Source of the DNA: Gammaproteobacteria bacterium
Lineage (GTDB): Bacteria > Pseudomonadota > Gammaproteobacteria > Competibacterales > Competibacteraceae
Length of the DNA stretch: 32,963 bases
Direction: 5' to 3'
Assembly (NCBI GenBank): GCA_003562535.1
Contig: PWUP01000245.1
Span: 1-32,963, forward strand
Below are positions 1-7,769 of this stretch, in pieces. How positions within the stretch are numbered: position 1 is the stretch's first letter; each line of letters starts with the position of its first letter. Position numbers and translations under genes: made by a program. The notes under the pieces are model-generated. The model was given only the letters and a program-made list of their open reading frames with translations. It was not told the DNA's origin and ran no database searches.

Positions 1-192
1 GCGGTATTATTGACCTCGATGACCACGGTAGTCGGTTTGGTGCCCTTATTGTTTGAACGGTCGGTGCAGGCGCAGTTTTTAATCCCTATGGCGGTCTCCA
101 TAGTGTTTGGTTTGATTTCGGCAACGCTGTTGGTGCTGGTGGTGATACCGGCCTTATTGGCGGTCCATGAGCGCCTGGCGGAGCGTATGTAG
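1..192 (+). CDS. RND-family efflux permease, C-terminal fragment
   Basis: The reading frame is open from the first base of the window to the TAG at 190-192, so this is the 3' end of a longer gene. The 63 visible residues carry the typical end of a resistance-nodulation-division transporter: a TS(M)TTVVGLVPLL stretch that opens transmembrane helix 11, then a hydrophobic helix 12 ending in VVIPALLAV and a short charged tail. RND permeases pump drugs, metals or lipids across the inner membrane using the proton gradient. The substrate class (AcrB-like or metal-type) cannot be decided from this fragment. The tail is unusually short after helix 12. It converges with a small membrane gene 3 bases away. 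Confidence 0.8.
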   Translation, partial: AVLLTSMTTVVGLVPLLFERSVQAQFLIPMAVSIVFGLISATLLVLVVIPALLAVHERLAERM

Positions 193-195
193 GCA

Positions 196-390
196 TCAGC
201 CCAATAGCAACAGCACAATCCCGGCTAGGATGGCCAGTCCACCCATGATGTAGGTGATAATGACCACCCAGCGGGCAAGACGTGGCGGTGTTTGCGGCAG
301 TTTACGCAGTTTGCTGCGCAATACCCCTGCTAAGGCCAAGTCGAAAATACCAAGAACGATCAAAATTAAGGCAAAAATCTGTGTGGTCAT
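196..390 (-). CDS. small two-helix membrane protein, unknown function
   Basis: 64 residues from the ATG at 388-390. The start is chosen because a transmembrane segment (about residues 5-23, rich in L, I and F) begins right after it; upstream in-frame codons exist as far as 483 but give a non-membrane leader. The protein is helix 1, a basic loop with several K and R plus PQTPPR, then helix 2 (about residues 41-62) ending in a run of leucines. This is a helical hairpin with a probable positive-inside loop. I do not recognise a family. It is convergent with the RND permease and divergent from glgX. Confidence 0.55.
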   Translation of the reverse strand: MTTQIFALILIVLGIFDLALAGVLRSKLRKLPQTPPRLARWVVIITYIMGGLAILAGIVLLLLG

Positions 391-491
391 GAAAGTCTCA
401 TGCGATAAATTAACCGCTCTAATCATGGCCTGTTCACACAAAATTTGCAAAGTGCCGATCTGATTATTACAGTTTGTTGGCAATCATCGGA

Positions 492-520
492 TTGCAGCCT
501 GCCCTATAGAGGGCAAAATG
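492..520 (+). promoter_or_regulatory. candidate sigma-70 promoter for glgX
   Basis: TTGCAG (492-497), 17 bases, then TATAGA (515-520). Both hexamers are imperfect: 3 of 6 and 4 of 6 against consensus. The spacing is ideal. The -10 element lies inside a small inverted repeat (GCCCT 511-515 / AGGGC 520-524). The call is weak. Confidence 0.3.
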
Positions 521-530
521 CAACCATCAC

Positions 531-546
531 GCACTCTTTAGAGTGC
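531..546 (+). promoter_or_regulatory. hairpin in the glgX leader
   Basis: GCACTC (531-536), TTTA loop, GAGTGC (541-546): a perfect 6-bp stem ending 20 bases before the glgX ATG. It follows another small inverted repeat at 511-524. It could occlude or present the ribosome site, which is otherwise weak here (no good Shine-Dalgarno within 10 bases of the ATG). No uridine run follows, so it is not an intrinsic terminator. Confidence 0.3.
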
Positions 547-566
547 CGGAATGAGTTAACTAAACT

Positions 567-2699
567 ATGACAACAGCAACACATCCTCGTGTCTGGCCGG
601 GTTTACCTACCCCGTTAGGTGCGACCTGGGACGGTTCAGGTGTGAATTTTGCCCTGTTCTCTGCCCATGCCGAAAAAGTCGAATTATGTTTATTCGATAG
701 CGACGGGCGGCGCGAACTGGCGCGCATCCCAATGCCAGAGTACACTCACGAAATTTGGCATTGCTACTTGCCCGATGTGCAACCCGGCCAGCTTTATGGG
801 TATCGCGTGTACGGCCCGTACCAGCCGGAAGCCGGGCACCGCTTTAATCACCATAAACTGTTACTGGACCCGTATGCTAAAGCCCTGCGTGGTCAACTGC
901 GTTGGAACGATGCACTGTTTGCTTATCGGGTGGGTGATGCACTGGCTGATTTATCGTTTGATACCCGTGACAGCGCCCCATATATGCCTAAATGCCGCGT
1001 CGTTGATCCGGCCTTTACTTGGGGGCGACGACCTGACCCACGTCCTTGGCATGAAGCCATCATCTATGAGCTACATGTACGCGGTTTCACGATGAGGCAC
1101 CCGCAATTGCCGGCTGAAGATCGGGGTACATTCGCCGCCTTGAGTGCCGCTCCGGTGGTGGATTATCTGCGTGATCTCGGTATTACCGCTGACGAATTAT
1201 TGCCCGTCCATGCCTTTGTGCATGATCGTCATCTGGTTGATCGGGGTTTGCGCAATTATTGGGGTTACAACTCCATCGGATTTTTTGCGCCGCATCCTGA
1301 ATACTTGGAAACGGGTGAGTTGAATGCCTTTAAGACCTTTGTACAACATCTGCACGATGCCAATATCGAAGTGCTGTTGGATGTGGTGTACAACCATACG
1401 GCGGAAGGCAATCATCTCGGGCCGACCTTATCGTTCCGAGGCATTGACAACGACTCGTATTACTACCTGATGGACGACGCTCGGTACTACAATGACTTTA
1501 CCGGTACCGGTAATGCCTTGGAGTTACGCCATCCGCAGGTGTTGCGCATGGTGACCGACTCGCTGCGCTATTGGGTGCAGGATATGGGGGTTGACGGATT
1601 TCGTTTTGATTTAGCGACGACTTTAGCGCGGGTAGGTGGCGAATTCAGCAACCAATCGAGTTTTCTCGATGCCATTGCTCAAGACCCGGTGCTATCGGGC
1701 GTGAAATTGATCGCCGAGCCTTGGGATACCGGCATGGGCGGCTATCAGGTTGGACAATTCCCCCCTGGATGGGCGGAGTGGAATGATCAATACCGCGATA
1801 CCGTGCGCCGCTATTGGAAAGGTGATGAAAGCCAGCTCGCGGCCTTGACCTCACGGCTGTCCGGCTCAGCGGATATCTATGACCGCCGGGGTCGCCGTAC
1901 TTGGGCCAGTATTAATCTGGTAACAGCGCATGATGGTTTTACTCTCAGAGATTTAGTCAGTTATAACGACAAGCATAATACCGCCAATCAGGAAAACAAC
2001 CAGGACGGCAGCGATAATAACCACAGTTGGAATTGTGGCGTTGAAGGCCCTACGGATGATCCTGAAATCCGGACGCTGCGTTTGCAGCAAATGCGCAATT
2101 TGCTGGCTACTTTATTGCTGTCGCAGGGTGTACCCATGTTAGTAGCCGGAGACGAGTTTGGGCGCACCCAAAACGGCAATAATAACGCCTATTGTCAAGA
2201 CAATGAACTCAGTTGGTTAGACTGGAGTGTGATTGAAGGGGAAGAAGGCCAAGCCCTATTGGCCTATACGCAACGCTTAGTGGCGTTACGGCGCGACCAT
2301 ATCGTGTTTCATCGCAATCGTTTTTTTCAAGGCCAGTTAATTCCTGGCACTGGGGTCAAGGACGTCATGTGGCTGCGGCCTGACGGTGCGGAGATGGAAG
2401 AGGCCGATTGGCAAGACCCCCAAGCTAAGGCACTGGGCATGAGACTCAGCGGTGAAGCGGGTTTGATGCATTTAACCACCCGCGGTGAACAAGAGCCGGA
2501 TGATACGTTTCTGGTCTTGCTTAATGCGGCTCACGAATCCGTTCCGTTCCAGTTACCTGAAGAGGACGGGTATTGGCGGGTATTGATCAATACGGCGGAG
2601 ATTACCACTAAGGAAGCACCGGCTGAGCCAATGGTGACTTTAGTCCCCCGTTCCTTACAGGTGTTGATACGCGTGCCAACGGAGGATGAGCATCCATGA
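567..2699 (+). CDS. glgX: glycogen debranching enzyme GlgX (GH13)
   Basis: 710 residues, close to the usual length for GlgX/TreX. It hydrolyses alpha-1,6 branches of phosphorylase-trimmed glycogen in the cytoplasm, releasing maltooligosaccharides. An N-terminal CBM48-like beta domain begins at PGLPTPLGATWDGSGVNFAL (residues 11-30). The GH13 barrel shows region I DVVYNH (272-277), region II GFRFD with nucleophile D348, region III LIAEPWD with acid/base E384, and region IV AHD with D456. The GlgX-typical RNYWGYNSIGFFAP (229-242) is present. The stop overlaps the treZ start by 4 bases (ATGA), implying translational coupling. Oddity: the normally hydrophobic strand before LLPVHAF reads TADE where relatives have TAVE. 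Confidence 0.95.
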   Translation: MTTATHPRVWPGLPTPLGATWDGSGVNFALFSAHAEKVELCLFDSDGRRELARIPMPEYTHEIWHCYLPDVQPGQLYGYRVYGPYQPEAGHRFNHHKLLLDPYAKALRGQLRWNDALFAYRVGDALADLSFDTRDSAPYMPKCRVVDPAFTWGRRPDPRPWHEAIIYELHVRGFTMRHPQLPAEDRGTFAALSAAPVVDYLRDLGITADELLPVHAFVHDRHLVDRGLRNYWGYNSIGFFAPHPEYLETGELNAFKTFVQHLHDANIEVLLDVVYNHTAEGNHLGPTLSFRGIDNDSYYYLMDDARYYNDFTGTGNALELRHPQVLRMVTDSLRYWVQDMGVDGFRFDLATTLARVGGEFSNQSSFLDAIAQDPVLSGVKLIAEPWDTGMGGYQVGQFPPGWAEWNDQYRDTVRRYWKGDESQLAALTSRLSGSADIYDRRGRRTWASINLVTAHDGFTLRDLVSYNDKHNTANQENNQDGSDNNHSWNCGVEGPTDDPEIRTLRLQQMRNLLATLLLSQGVPMLVAGDEFGRTQNGNNNAYCQDNELSWLDWSVIEGEEGQALLAYTQRLVALRRDHIVFHRNRFFQGQLIPGTGVKDVMWLRPDGAEMEEADWQDPQAKALGMRLSGEAGLMHLTTRGEQEPDDTFLVLLNAAHESVPFQLPEEDGYWRVLINTAEITTKEAPAEPMVTLVPRSLQVLIRVPTEDEHP

Positions 2700-4513
2700 G
2701 TGATTACCCCATGCCTTTTGGCGCCACCCTAGACGATCAGGGCACACGCTTTCGTCTGTGGGCGCCAGGTGCGCGTCAAGTGCACCTGTGTTTAGAAACG
2801 ACTGAACTGGCTATGACCGCTGTCGGCGACGGCTGGTTTGAACGGCAGGTGGCTGAAGCCGGTGCTGGAACCCATTATCACTATCGCATTGACGCCGGGC
2901 AGGCGGTACCTGACCCAGCCGCCCGCTATCAGCCAGGTGAGGTGCACGGTTCCAGTGTGGTGGTTGATCCTTCAAGCTATGTTTGGCAACAGCATGACTG
3001 GCGTGGGCGACCTTGGCAGGAGACCGTGCTCTACGAGCTGCATGTCGGCAGCTTCACCCCCCAAGGCACCTATGCCGGGGTGAGTGAGCGCTTAGACGAG
3101 CTGGTGGACTTAGGCATTACCGCCATAGAACTCATGCCACTGGCGGCGTTTTCCGGCCAGCGCAACTGGGGCTATGATGGGGTGTTGCCGTTTGCCCCTG
3201 CGGCCTGCTACGGCACCCCCGATGAACTAAAACACCTGATTGATACGGCTCATAGCAAGGGCTTACAGGTGTTTCTGGATGTGGTCTATAACCACTTTGG
3301 TCCCGACGGCAATTATCTGCATGTCTATGCTCCGAGTTTTTTCACTGAGCGAGTGCATACCCCGTGGGGCGTCGCCATTGACTTCGCTCGGCCCGAAGTG
3401 CGCGAGTTCTTTATTCACAACGCACTGTATTGGCTTCAAGAATACCGTTTCGATGGTTTGCGCCTCGATGCCGTGCATGCCATTTTTGACGATTCCCAAC
3501 CCCATATTCTCACTGAACTGGCCGAACGAGTACGCCAGACCTGTGATGCGGATCGTCACATACATTTAGTGCTGGAAAACGATGCGAATCAAGCCCACTA
3601 TCTGGATCGACGGGCGGACAGCACCGTTCCTCACTACACCGCACAGTGGAATGACGACATCCACCACGCCCTGCATGTATTGGCGACCGGGGAAAGCGCT
3701 GGCTATTACGCCGATTATGCCAATCGACCGCAGGCGCATTTGGCTCGTTGTTTGACCGCAGGATTTGCCTATCAGGGTGAACCCTCGGTGCATCGTGACG
3801 GTGAATTGCGCGGTCAACCCAGCGCTCATTTGCCCGCGACCGCGTTCGTGAATTTTATCCAAAATCATGATCAGATCGGCAACCGGGCTTTTGGCGAGCG
3901 CTTGACCCATCAGGTGCAACCGGCAGCGGTCAAAGCCTTGGCCGCTGTGACCTTGCTGGCTCCCGGTATTCCTCTGCTGTTCATGGGTGAAGAATGGGCG
4001 GCATCCACGCCATTTTTGTTTTTCTGCGATTTTCATGATGAACTGGCCGATGCCGTGCGTGATGGCCGTCGCCGCGAGTTTGCGCGCTTTCCTGAATTCC
4101 AAGACCCCGCCACCCGTGAGCGTATCCCCGATCCCAATGCTGAGCACACCTTTCGTCAGTCGGTATTAAATTGGGCGGAACGTCAGCAGTCTCCCCATGC
4201 TGAGTTTCTGGCTCATTATCGAGAGCTGCTGCATTTACGCCAGCGTGAGATCGTACCGCGTCTAGCGCATATGCCGGGTCATGCGGGGACGATTCATGCT
4301 TTTGCTGGGGCGCTGTGGGTAAGCTGGGTTTTGGGTGATGGCAGTACCCTGCACTTGATTGCCCGCTGCGATGCCGATGAGCATGAACACGCCGCATTAC
4401 AAGCACCAGGGCGTTTGCTGTATGCGACAGATGCCAACGGCTTACAGCATCTGTCTCAGGGCCAACTCCGGCCTTGGAATGTGCTATGGCTTTTAGAAGA
4501 ACGGGTGGTTTAA
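2696..4513 (+). CDS. treZ: malto-oligosyltrehalose trehalohydrolase TreZ (GH13)
   Basis: 605 residues, normal for TreZ. It releases free trehalose from maltooligosyltrehalose, the second step of the TreY/TreZ route from glycogen. An N-terminal beta domain (RFRLWAPGA, 18-26) leads into the catalytic barrel: GQRNWGYDGVLPFAP (154-168), region I DVVYNH (195-200), region II DGLRLDAVHAI with nucleophile D258, region III LVLEND with E294, and region IV IQNHDQIGNR with D392. The NWGYDGVLP and DGLRLDAVHAI signatures distinguish TreZ from branching enzyme GlgB. A GGAGG site (2681-2685) sits 10 bases before the ATG. The gene overlaps glgX by 4 bases. TreY, needed to make its substrate, is not in the window. 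Confidence 0.93.
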   Translation: MSDYPMPFGATLDDQGTRFRLWAPGARQVHLCLETTELAMTAVGDGWFERQVAEAGAGTHYHYRIDAGQAVPDPAARYQPGEVHGSSVVVDPSSYVWQQHDWRGRPWQETVLYELHVGSFTPQGTYAGVSERLDELVDLGITAIELMPLAAFSGQRNWGYDGVLPFAPAACYGTPDELKHLIDTAHSKGLQVFLDVVYNHFGPDGNYLHVYAPSFFTERVHTPWGVAIDFARPEVREFFIHNALYWLQEYRFDGLRLDAVHAIFDDSQPHILTELAERVRQTCDADRHIHLVLENDANQAHYLDRRADSTVPHYTAQWNDDIHHALHVLATGESAGYYADYANRPQAHLARCLTAGFAYQGEPSVHRDGELRGQPSAHLPATAFVNFIQNHDQIGNRAFGERLTHQVQPAAVKALAAVTLLAPGIPLLFMGEEWAASTPFLFFCDFHDELADAVRDGRRREFARFPEFQDPATRERIPDPNAEHTFRQSVLNWAERQQSPHAEFLAHYRELLHLRQREIVPRLAHMPGHAGTIHAFAGALWVSWVLGDGSTLHLIARCDADEHEHAALQAPGRLLYATDANGLQHLSQGQLRPWNVLWLLEERVV

Positions 4514-5380
4514 GTGCCGATTAACGTGATGAGCGCCATTGATCCGCTACGCCAACAAGTGGCTCAATGGCGGCAGCAAGGTGAGCGTATTGCATTAGTG
4601 CCCACTATGGGTAATTTACATGCGGGTCATCTGGCATTGGTCGAGCAGGCTCGGCAACTGGCTCCCAAAGTGATTGCCAGCTTGTTCGTCAATCCCACCC
4701 AGTTTGGCCCCCATGAAGATTTCAGCGCCTATCCCCGTACCTTGGCGGCAGACCAAGCCAAACTGGCGACTGCGGGCTGTGATCTGTTGTTCGCCCCCTC
4801 ACTGACTAGTGTTTATCCGCAGGGTGCCGAGCATACCACTCGGGTTGAAGTCCCGGGCTTATCCGATATCCTCTGCGGAGCGTGTCGTCCGGGGCATTTT
4901 GCGGGGGTGGCTCAAGTGGTGTGCAAACTATTCAATATGGTGCAACCCGACATTGCCGTGTTTGGCGAAAAAGACCGCCAGCAATTATTAGTCATTCAAC
5001 GCATGGTGGCTGATTTAAACATGCCGATTACTGTGGTGGGCTCGCCTACGGTGCGTGAAGCTGATGGTTTAGCCATGAGTTCTCGCAATGCGTATTTAGA
5101 TACCGAGCAGCGGCGTTTGGCCCCGCAGCTCTATCACACATTATGCACAGTCAAGGCCAAGCTGATCAGCGGTGAACCGGATTATCCCGCCATGGAACAC
5201 ACCGCAGTCCAACAGCTTGCCGCAATGGGGTTTCGGCCAGACTATGTGCGCATTGTCCGCGCCCAAGACTATGCCGACCCCACCCCCAGCGATACCGCGC
5301 TGGTGATTGTGGCCGCCGCTTGGCTAGGCCGAGCGCGCTTGATTGATAATATTGCAATTACAATGCCTTTGCGTGGCTGA
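4514..5380 (+). CDS. panC: pantothenate synthetase (pantoate-beta-alanine ligase)
   Basis: 288 residues. It condenses pantoate and beta-alanine with ATP to make pantothenate, the vitamin precursor of coenzyme A. The nucleotidyltransferase HxGH motif is MGNLHAGH (32-39). Further family motifs are FVNPTQF (58-64), RPGHFAGV (125-132), GEKDRQQL (151-158) and MSSRNAYL (188-195). The GTG at 4514 directly abuts the treZ stop. It is preferred over the ATG at 4529 because PINV supplies the expected first beta strand, and GGTGG five bases upstream can serve as ribosome site. Placement behind glgX-treZ, without panB or panD, is unusual. The R in KDRQQ replaces the aromatic residue usual at that position. 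Confidence 0.93.
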   Translation: MPINVMSAIDPLRQQVAQWRQQGERIALVPTMGNLHAGHLALVEQARQLAPKVIASLFVNPTQFGPHEDFSAYPRTLAADQAKLATAGCDLLFAPSLTSVYPQGAEHTTRVEVPGLSDILCGACRPGHFAGVAQVVCKLFNMVQPDIAVFGEKDRQQLLVIQRMVADLNMPITVVGSPTVREADGLAMSSRNAYLDTEQRRLAPQLYHTLCTVKAKLISGEPDYPAMEHTAVQQLAAMGFRPDYVRIVRAQDYADPTPSDTALVIVAAAWLGRARLIDNIAITMPLRG

Positions 5381-5401
5381 ATTCAGGATTACCCACCCCA
5401 C

Positions 5402-5431
5402 TTGTCGGCTGCCTGCCTATCCGTCTATAGT
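5402..5431 (+). promoter_or_regulatory. candidate sigma-70 promoter for the amidoligase gene
   Basis: TTGTCG (5402-5407), 18 bases, TATAGT (5426-5431). The -10 matches consensus at 5 of 6 positions and the -35 at 4 of 6. It lies in the short gap after panC and would give a leader of about 27 bases. No clear Shine-Dalgarno precedes the ATG at 5465. Confidence 0.4.
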
Positions 5432-5464
5432 TAACCTTCCCACAACCACGGACTTCAGCACCCA

Positions 5465-6421
5465 ATGAACACTTCCCCTACTCAGCGTCATGTTGGCGTT
5501 GAAATTGAATTCGCTGGCTTGCCGGTACACCAAGTCGCTGAACACATCGTCAGTGTGTTGGGTGGTACCCTGAACGTGCATACTGACTATGAAATCCAAG
5601 TGTGTGCTACCGCACTGGGTGACTGCACTGTCGAGGTGGATTTCGCCCTGCTCAAGCGCCTTGGTCAGGCACGCGCTGAGGCTGAACAAGACGTGGGGCT
5701 GATTGAGCAGTGGTCCGAGGACATGCTGGCGGCAGTAGCGCGCCAACTGACCCCTTGTGAAATTGTCACCGCCCCTATTCAATTTGCTCAGATCGTTGAA
5801 CTGGAGCCACTGATGCAGGCGTTACGCCAAGCGGGCGCCCAGGGCACAGACGATGCGTTAGTGTATGCCTTCGGCGTACACTTTAACCCCGAGGTCACTG
5901 GGCTAGAAGTAGCCGATATTTTGCCCACCATGCAAGCGTTTGCTTTGCTGCATGATTGGTTGCTGGTGCGTATGCAGGTTGACTGGGTGCGCCGTCTCGC
6001 GCCATTTATTCGCCCGTGGCCTGACGAATATGTCGCGCGTATTCTGGCGGCGGACTATCAGCCGGATATCACGACGCTGATTGATGATTATCTGGCGCAT
6101 AATGCGACCCGCAATCGTGCGCTGGATTTATTGCCACTGTTTGCGCATATTGACGCTGAACGGGTTAATGCCGCCGTTGGTGATGATCAAACCAAACCCC
6201 GTCCAACGTATCATTACCGGTTGGCGAATTGTCGCATTGGCGACCCTGAGTGGCGGCTCAGTGCTGAGTGGCAACCCTGGTTGCTGATTGAATCGCTGGC
6301 TCAAGATACGGCTAAACGAGCGGCCATGAGTGAGGCGTATTGCCAAGTACTGGGACAAATGACCGGGGATTTATTTGCCGATTGGCCGGGTCAGGTTCAG
6401 CAGTGGATGGATCGCTCTTAA
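5465..6421 (+). CDS. amidoligase family protein (glutamine-synthetase-like fold)
   Basis: 318 residues. The N-terminus RHVGVEIEFAGL (8-19) and the following VEVDFALLKRL (about 57-67) are the Mg-ATP-binding strands of the putative amidoligase family (Pfam Amidoligase_2), a branch of the COOH-NH2 ligase/glutamine synthetase fold. A mid-protein YAFGVHFNPE (about 139-148) gives the conserved histidine and acidic strand. Members are predicted to form amide bonds in uncharacterised small metabolites or peptides, usually beside a class I glutamine amidotransferase gene. Here no such partner is adjacent: panC lies upstream and mnmE converges with one base between the two stop codons. The fold assignment is good; the substrate is unknown. 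Confidence 0.75.
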   Translation: MNTSPTQRHVGVEIEFAGLPVHQVAEHIVSVLGGTLNVHTDYEIQVCATALGDCTVEVDFALLKRLGQARAEAEQDVGLIEQWSEDMLAAVARQLTPCEIVTAPIQFAQIVELEPLMQALRQAGAQGTDDALVYAFGVHFNPEVTGLEVADILPTMQAFALLHDWLLVRMQVDWVRRLAPFIRPWPDEYVARILAADYQPDITTLIDDYLAHNATRNRALDLLPLFAHIDAERVNAAVGDDQTKPRPTYHYRLANCRIGDPEWRLSAEWQPWLLIESLAQDTAKRAAMSEAYCQVLGQMTGDLFADWPGQVQQWMDRS

Positions 6422-6422
6422 T

Positions 6423-7769
6423 TTATTTGCCAATACAAAATGAACTGAAAATCCGTCCTAGCAAATCATCGGCGGTAAACGTCCCGGTAATTTCACCGAA
6501 ACACTGATGGGCTAAACGCAGCTCTTCGGCCACCAGTTCGCTGGCCTGCAGAATATCAAGCTGCTGTTGAGCCGCCTGCAGATGGTGGCCGCCGCGCTCT
6601 AGGGCATCGAGATGGCGCCGCCGCGCGCTGAACAAACCTTCGCCGCCGCCGGTATAGCCCATACAGTGCTTGAGATGCTCCCGCAAAGCGTCGATCCCGG
6701 CGGCTGTTTTCGCACTGACGCGGATCTCCGTTCCCCACTCGCCTTGTGCCTCACCCGGAGTGAGCTCGGTTAAATCGATTTTATTGCGCACCACGGTTAA
6801 CGGTAAAGAATCTGGTAAGCGCTGGCGAATCGCTTCCTCAGCAGCCCCCAAGCCCTCGACGGCATCAAGCACTACTACTACCCGATCCGCTGCGGCAATT
6901 TCTCGCCAAGCTCGGCGGATGCCTTCCTGCTCGACCGGATCATCGCTGTCGCGCAAACCGGCGGTATCAAGCACATGCAGTGGCATACCATCGAGTTGAA
7001 TCCGCTCGCGCAATACATCACGGGTTGTACCGGCGATGGCGGTGACAATGGCGCTGTCTTGCCCAGACAATTGATTGAGTAAACTCGATTTACCCGCATT
7101 CGGTCGCCCAGCAATAACCACCGTCATGCCATCGCGTAACAGCCGACCTTGACCCGCATCGCGGCATAGCTCAAACCACTGCTGGTGTAATTCCGCTAAG
7201 CGCTGGCTCACTTGGCCGTCACTGAGAAAATCAATAGCTTCCTCAGCGAAATCGATGGTGGCCTCAATATACATACGCAGCTCAATCAGTCCCTCGACTA
7301 AGGCATCCACCCGCCGCGAAAACACTCCACTGAGAGACACCATAGCCGCACGCACGGCCTGTGCCGTACCGGCCTCAATTAAATCAGCGACTGCTTCAGC
7401 GCGGGCTAAATCCAGTTTACCGTTGAGAAATGCTCGTTCAGTAAATTCACCCGGACGCGCCAGCCGCGCCCCCAGCGCCAGTACCCGCTGCAAGAGCAGA
7501 TCAAGGACGACCGGCCCCCCATGCCCGTGCAGCTCCAGTACCTCTTCGCCGGTATAGGAATGTGGGGCAGGAAAATACAGCACCAAGCCTTCGTCAATCG
7601 GCTCACCGTCATCGGCCAGAAAACGCTGCAACAGCGCTCGGCGTGGGACGGGCAACTGCCCTAGAAACTGCTTGGCAATGGCAGGAACCGCCTCGCCGGA
7701 TAGACGGACAATGCCGACACCGCCCACCCCTGGTGGGGTGGCGATGGCGGCAATGGTGTCACGGCTCAC
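6423..7769 (-). CDS. mnmE: tRNA uridine-5-carboxymethylaminomethyl GTPase MnmE (TrmE)
   Basis: 448 residues, standard length. With MnmG it installs the 5-carboxymethylaminomethyl group on wobble uridine 34 of several tRNAs. An N-terminal folate-binding domain (DTIAAIATPPGVGGVGIVR) is followed by a helical domain containing the inserted G domain: P-loop GRPNAGKS (221-228), TTRD (248-251), DTAG (268-271) and NKID (329-332). The C-terminus is the diagnostic FCIGK, whose cysteine is conserved. It starts inside yidC with a 4-base overlap and is the last gene of the rpmH-rnpA-yidD-yidC-mnmE run. Confidence 0.97.
   Translation of the reverse strand: MSRDTIAAIATPPGVGGVGIVRLSGEAVPAIAKQFLGQLPVPRRALLQRFLADDGEPIDEGLVLYFPAPHSYTGEEVLELHGHGGPVVLDLLLQRVLALGARLARPGEFTERAFLNGKLDLARAEAVADLIEAGTAQAVRAAMVSLSGVFSRRVDALVEGLIELRMYIEATIDFAEEAIDFLSDGQVSQRLAELHQQWFELCRDAGQGRLLRDGMTVVIAGRPNAGKSSLLNQLSGQDSAIVTAIAGTTRDVLRERIQLDGMPLHVLDTAGLRDSDDPVEQEGIRRAWREIAAADRVVVVLDAVEGLGAAEEAIRQRLPDSLPLTVVRNKIDLTELTPGEAQGEWGTEIRVSAKTAAGIDALREHLKHCMGYTGGGEGLFSARRRHLDALERGGHHLQAAQQQLDILQASELVAEELRLAHQCFGEITGTFTADDLLGRIFSSFCIGK

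Noticed and set aside
3566..4406. Long minus-strand open frames (193 and 141 codons) opposite treZ
   Set aside because: They lie wholly within a conserved GH13 gene and show no family motif or ribosome site.
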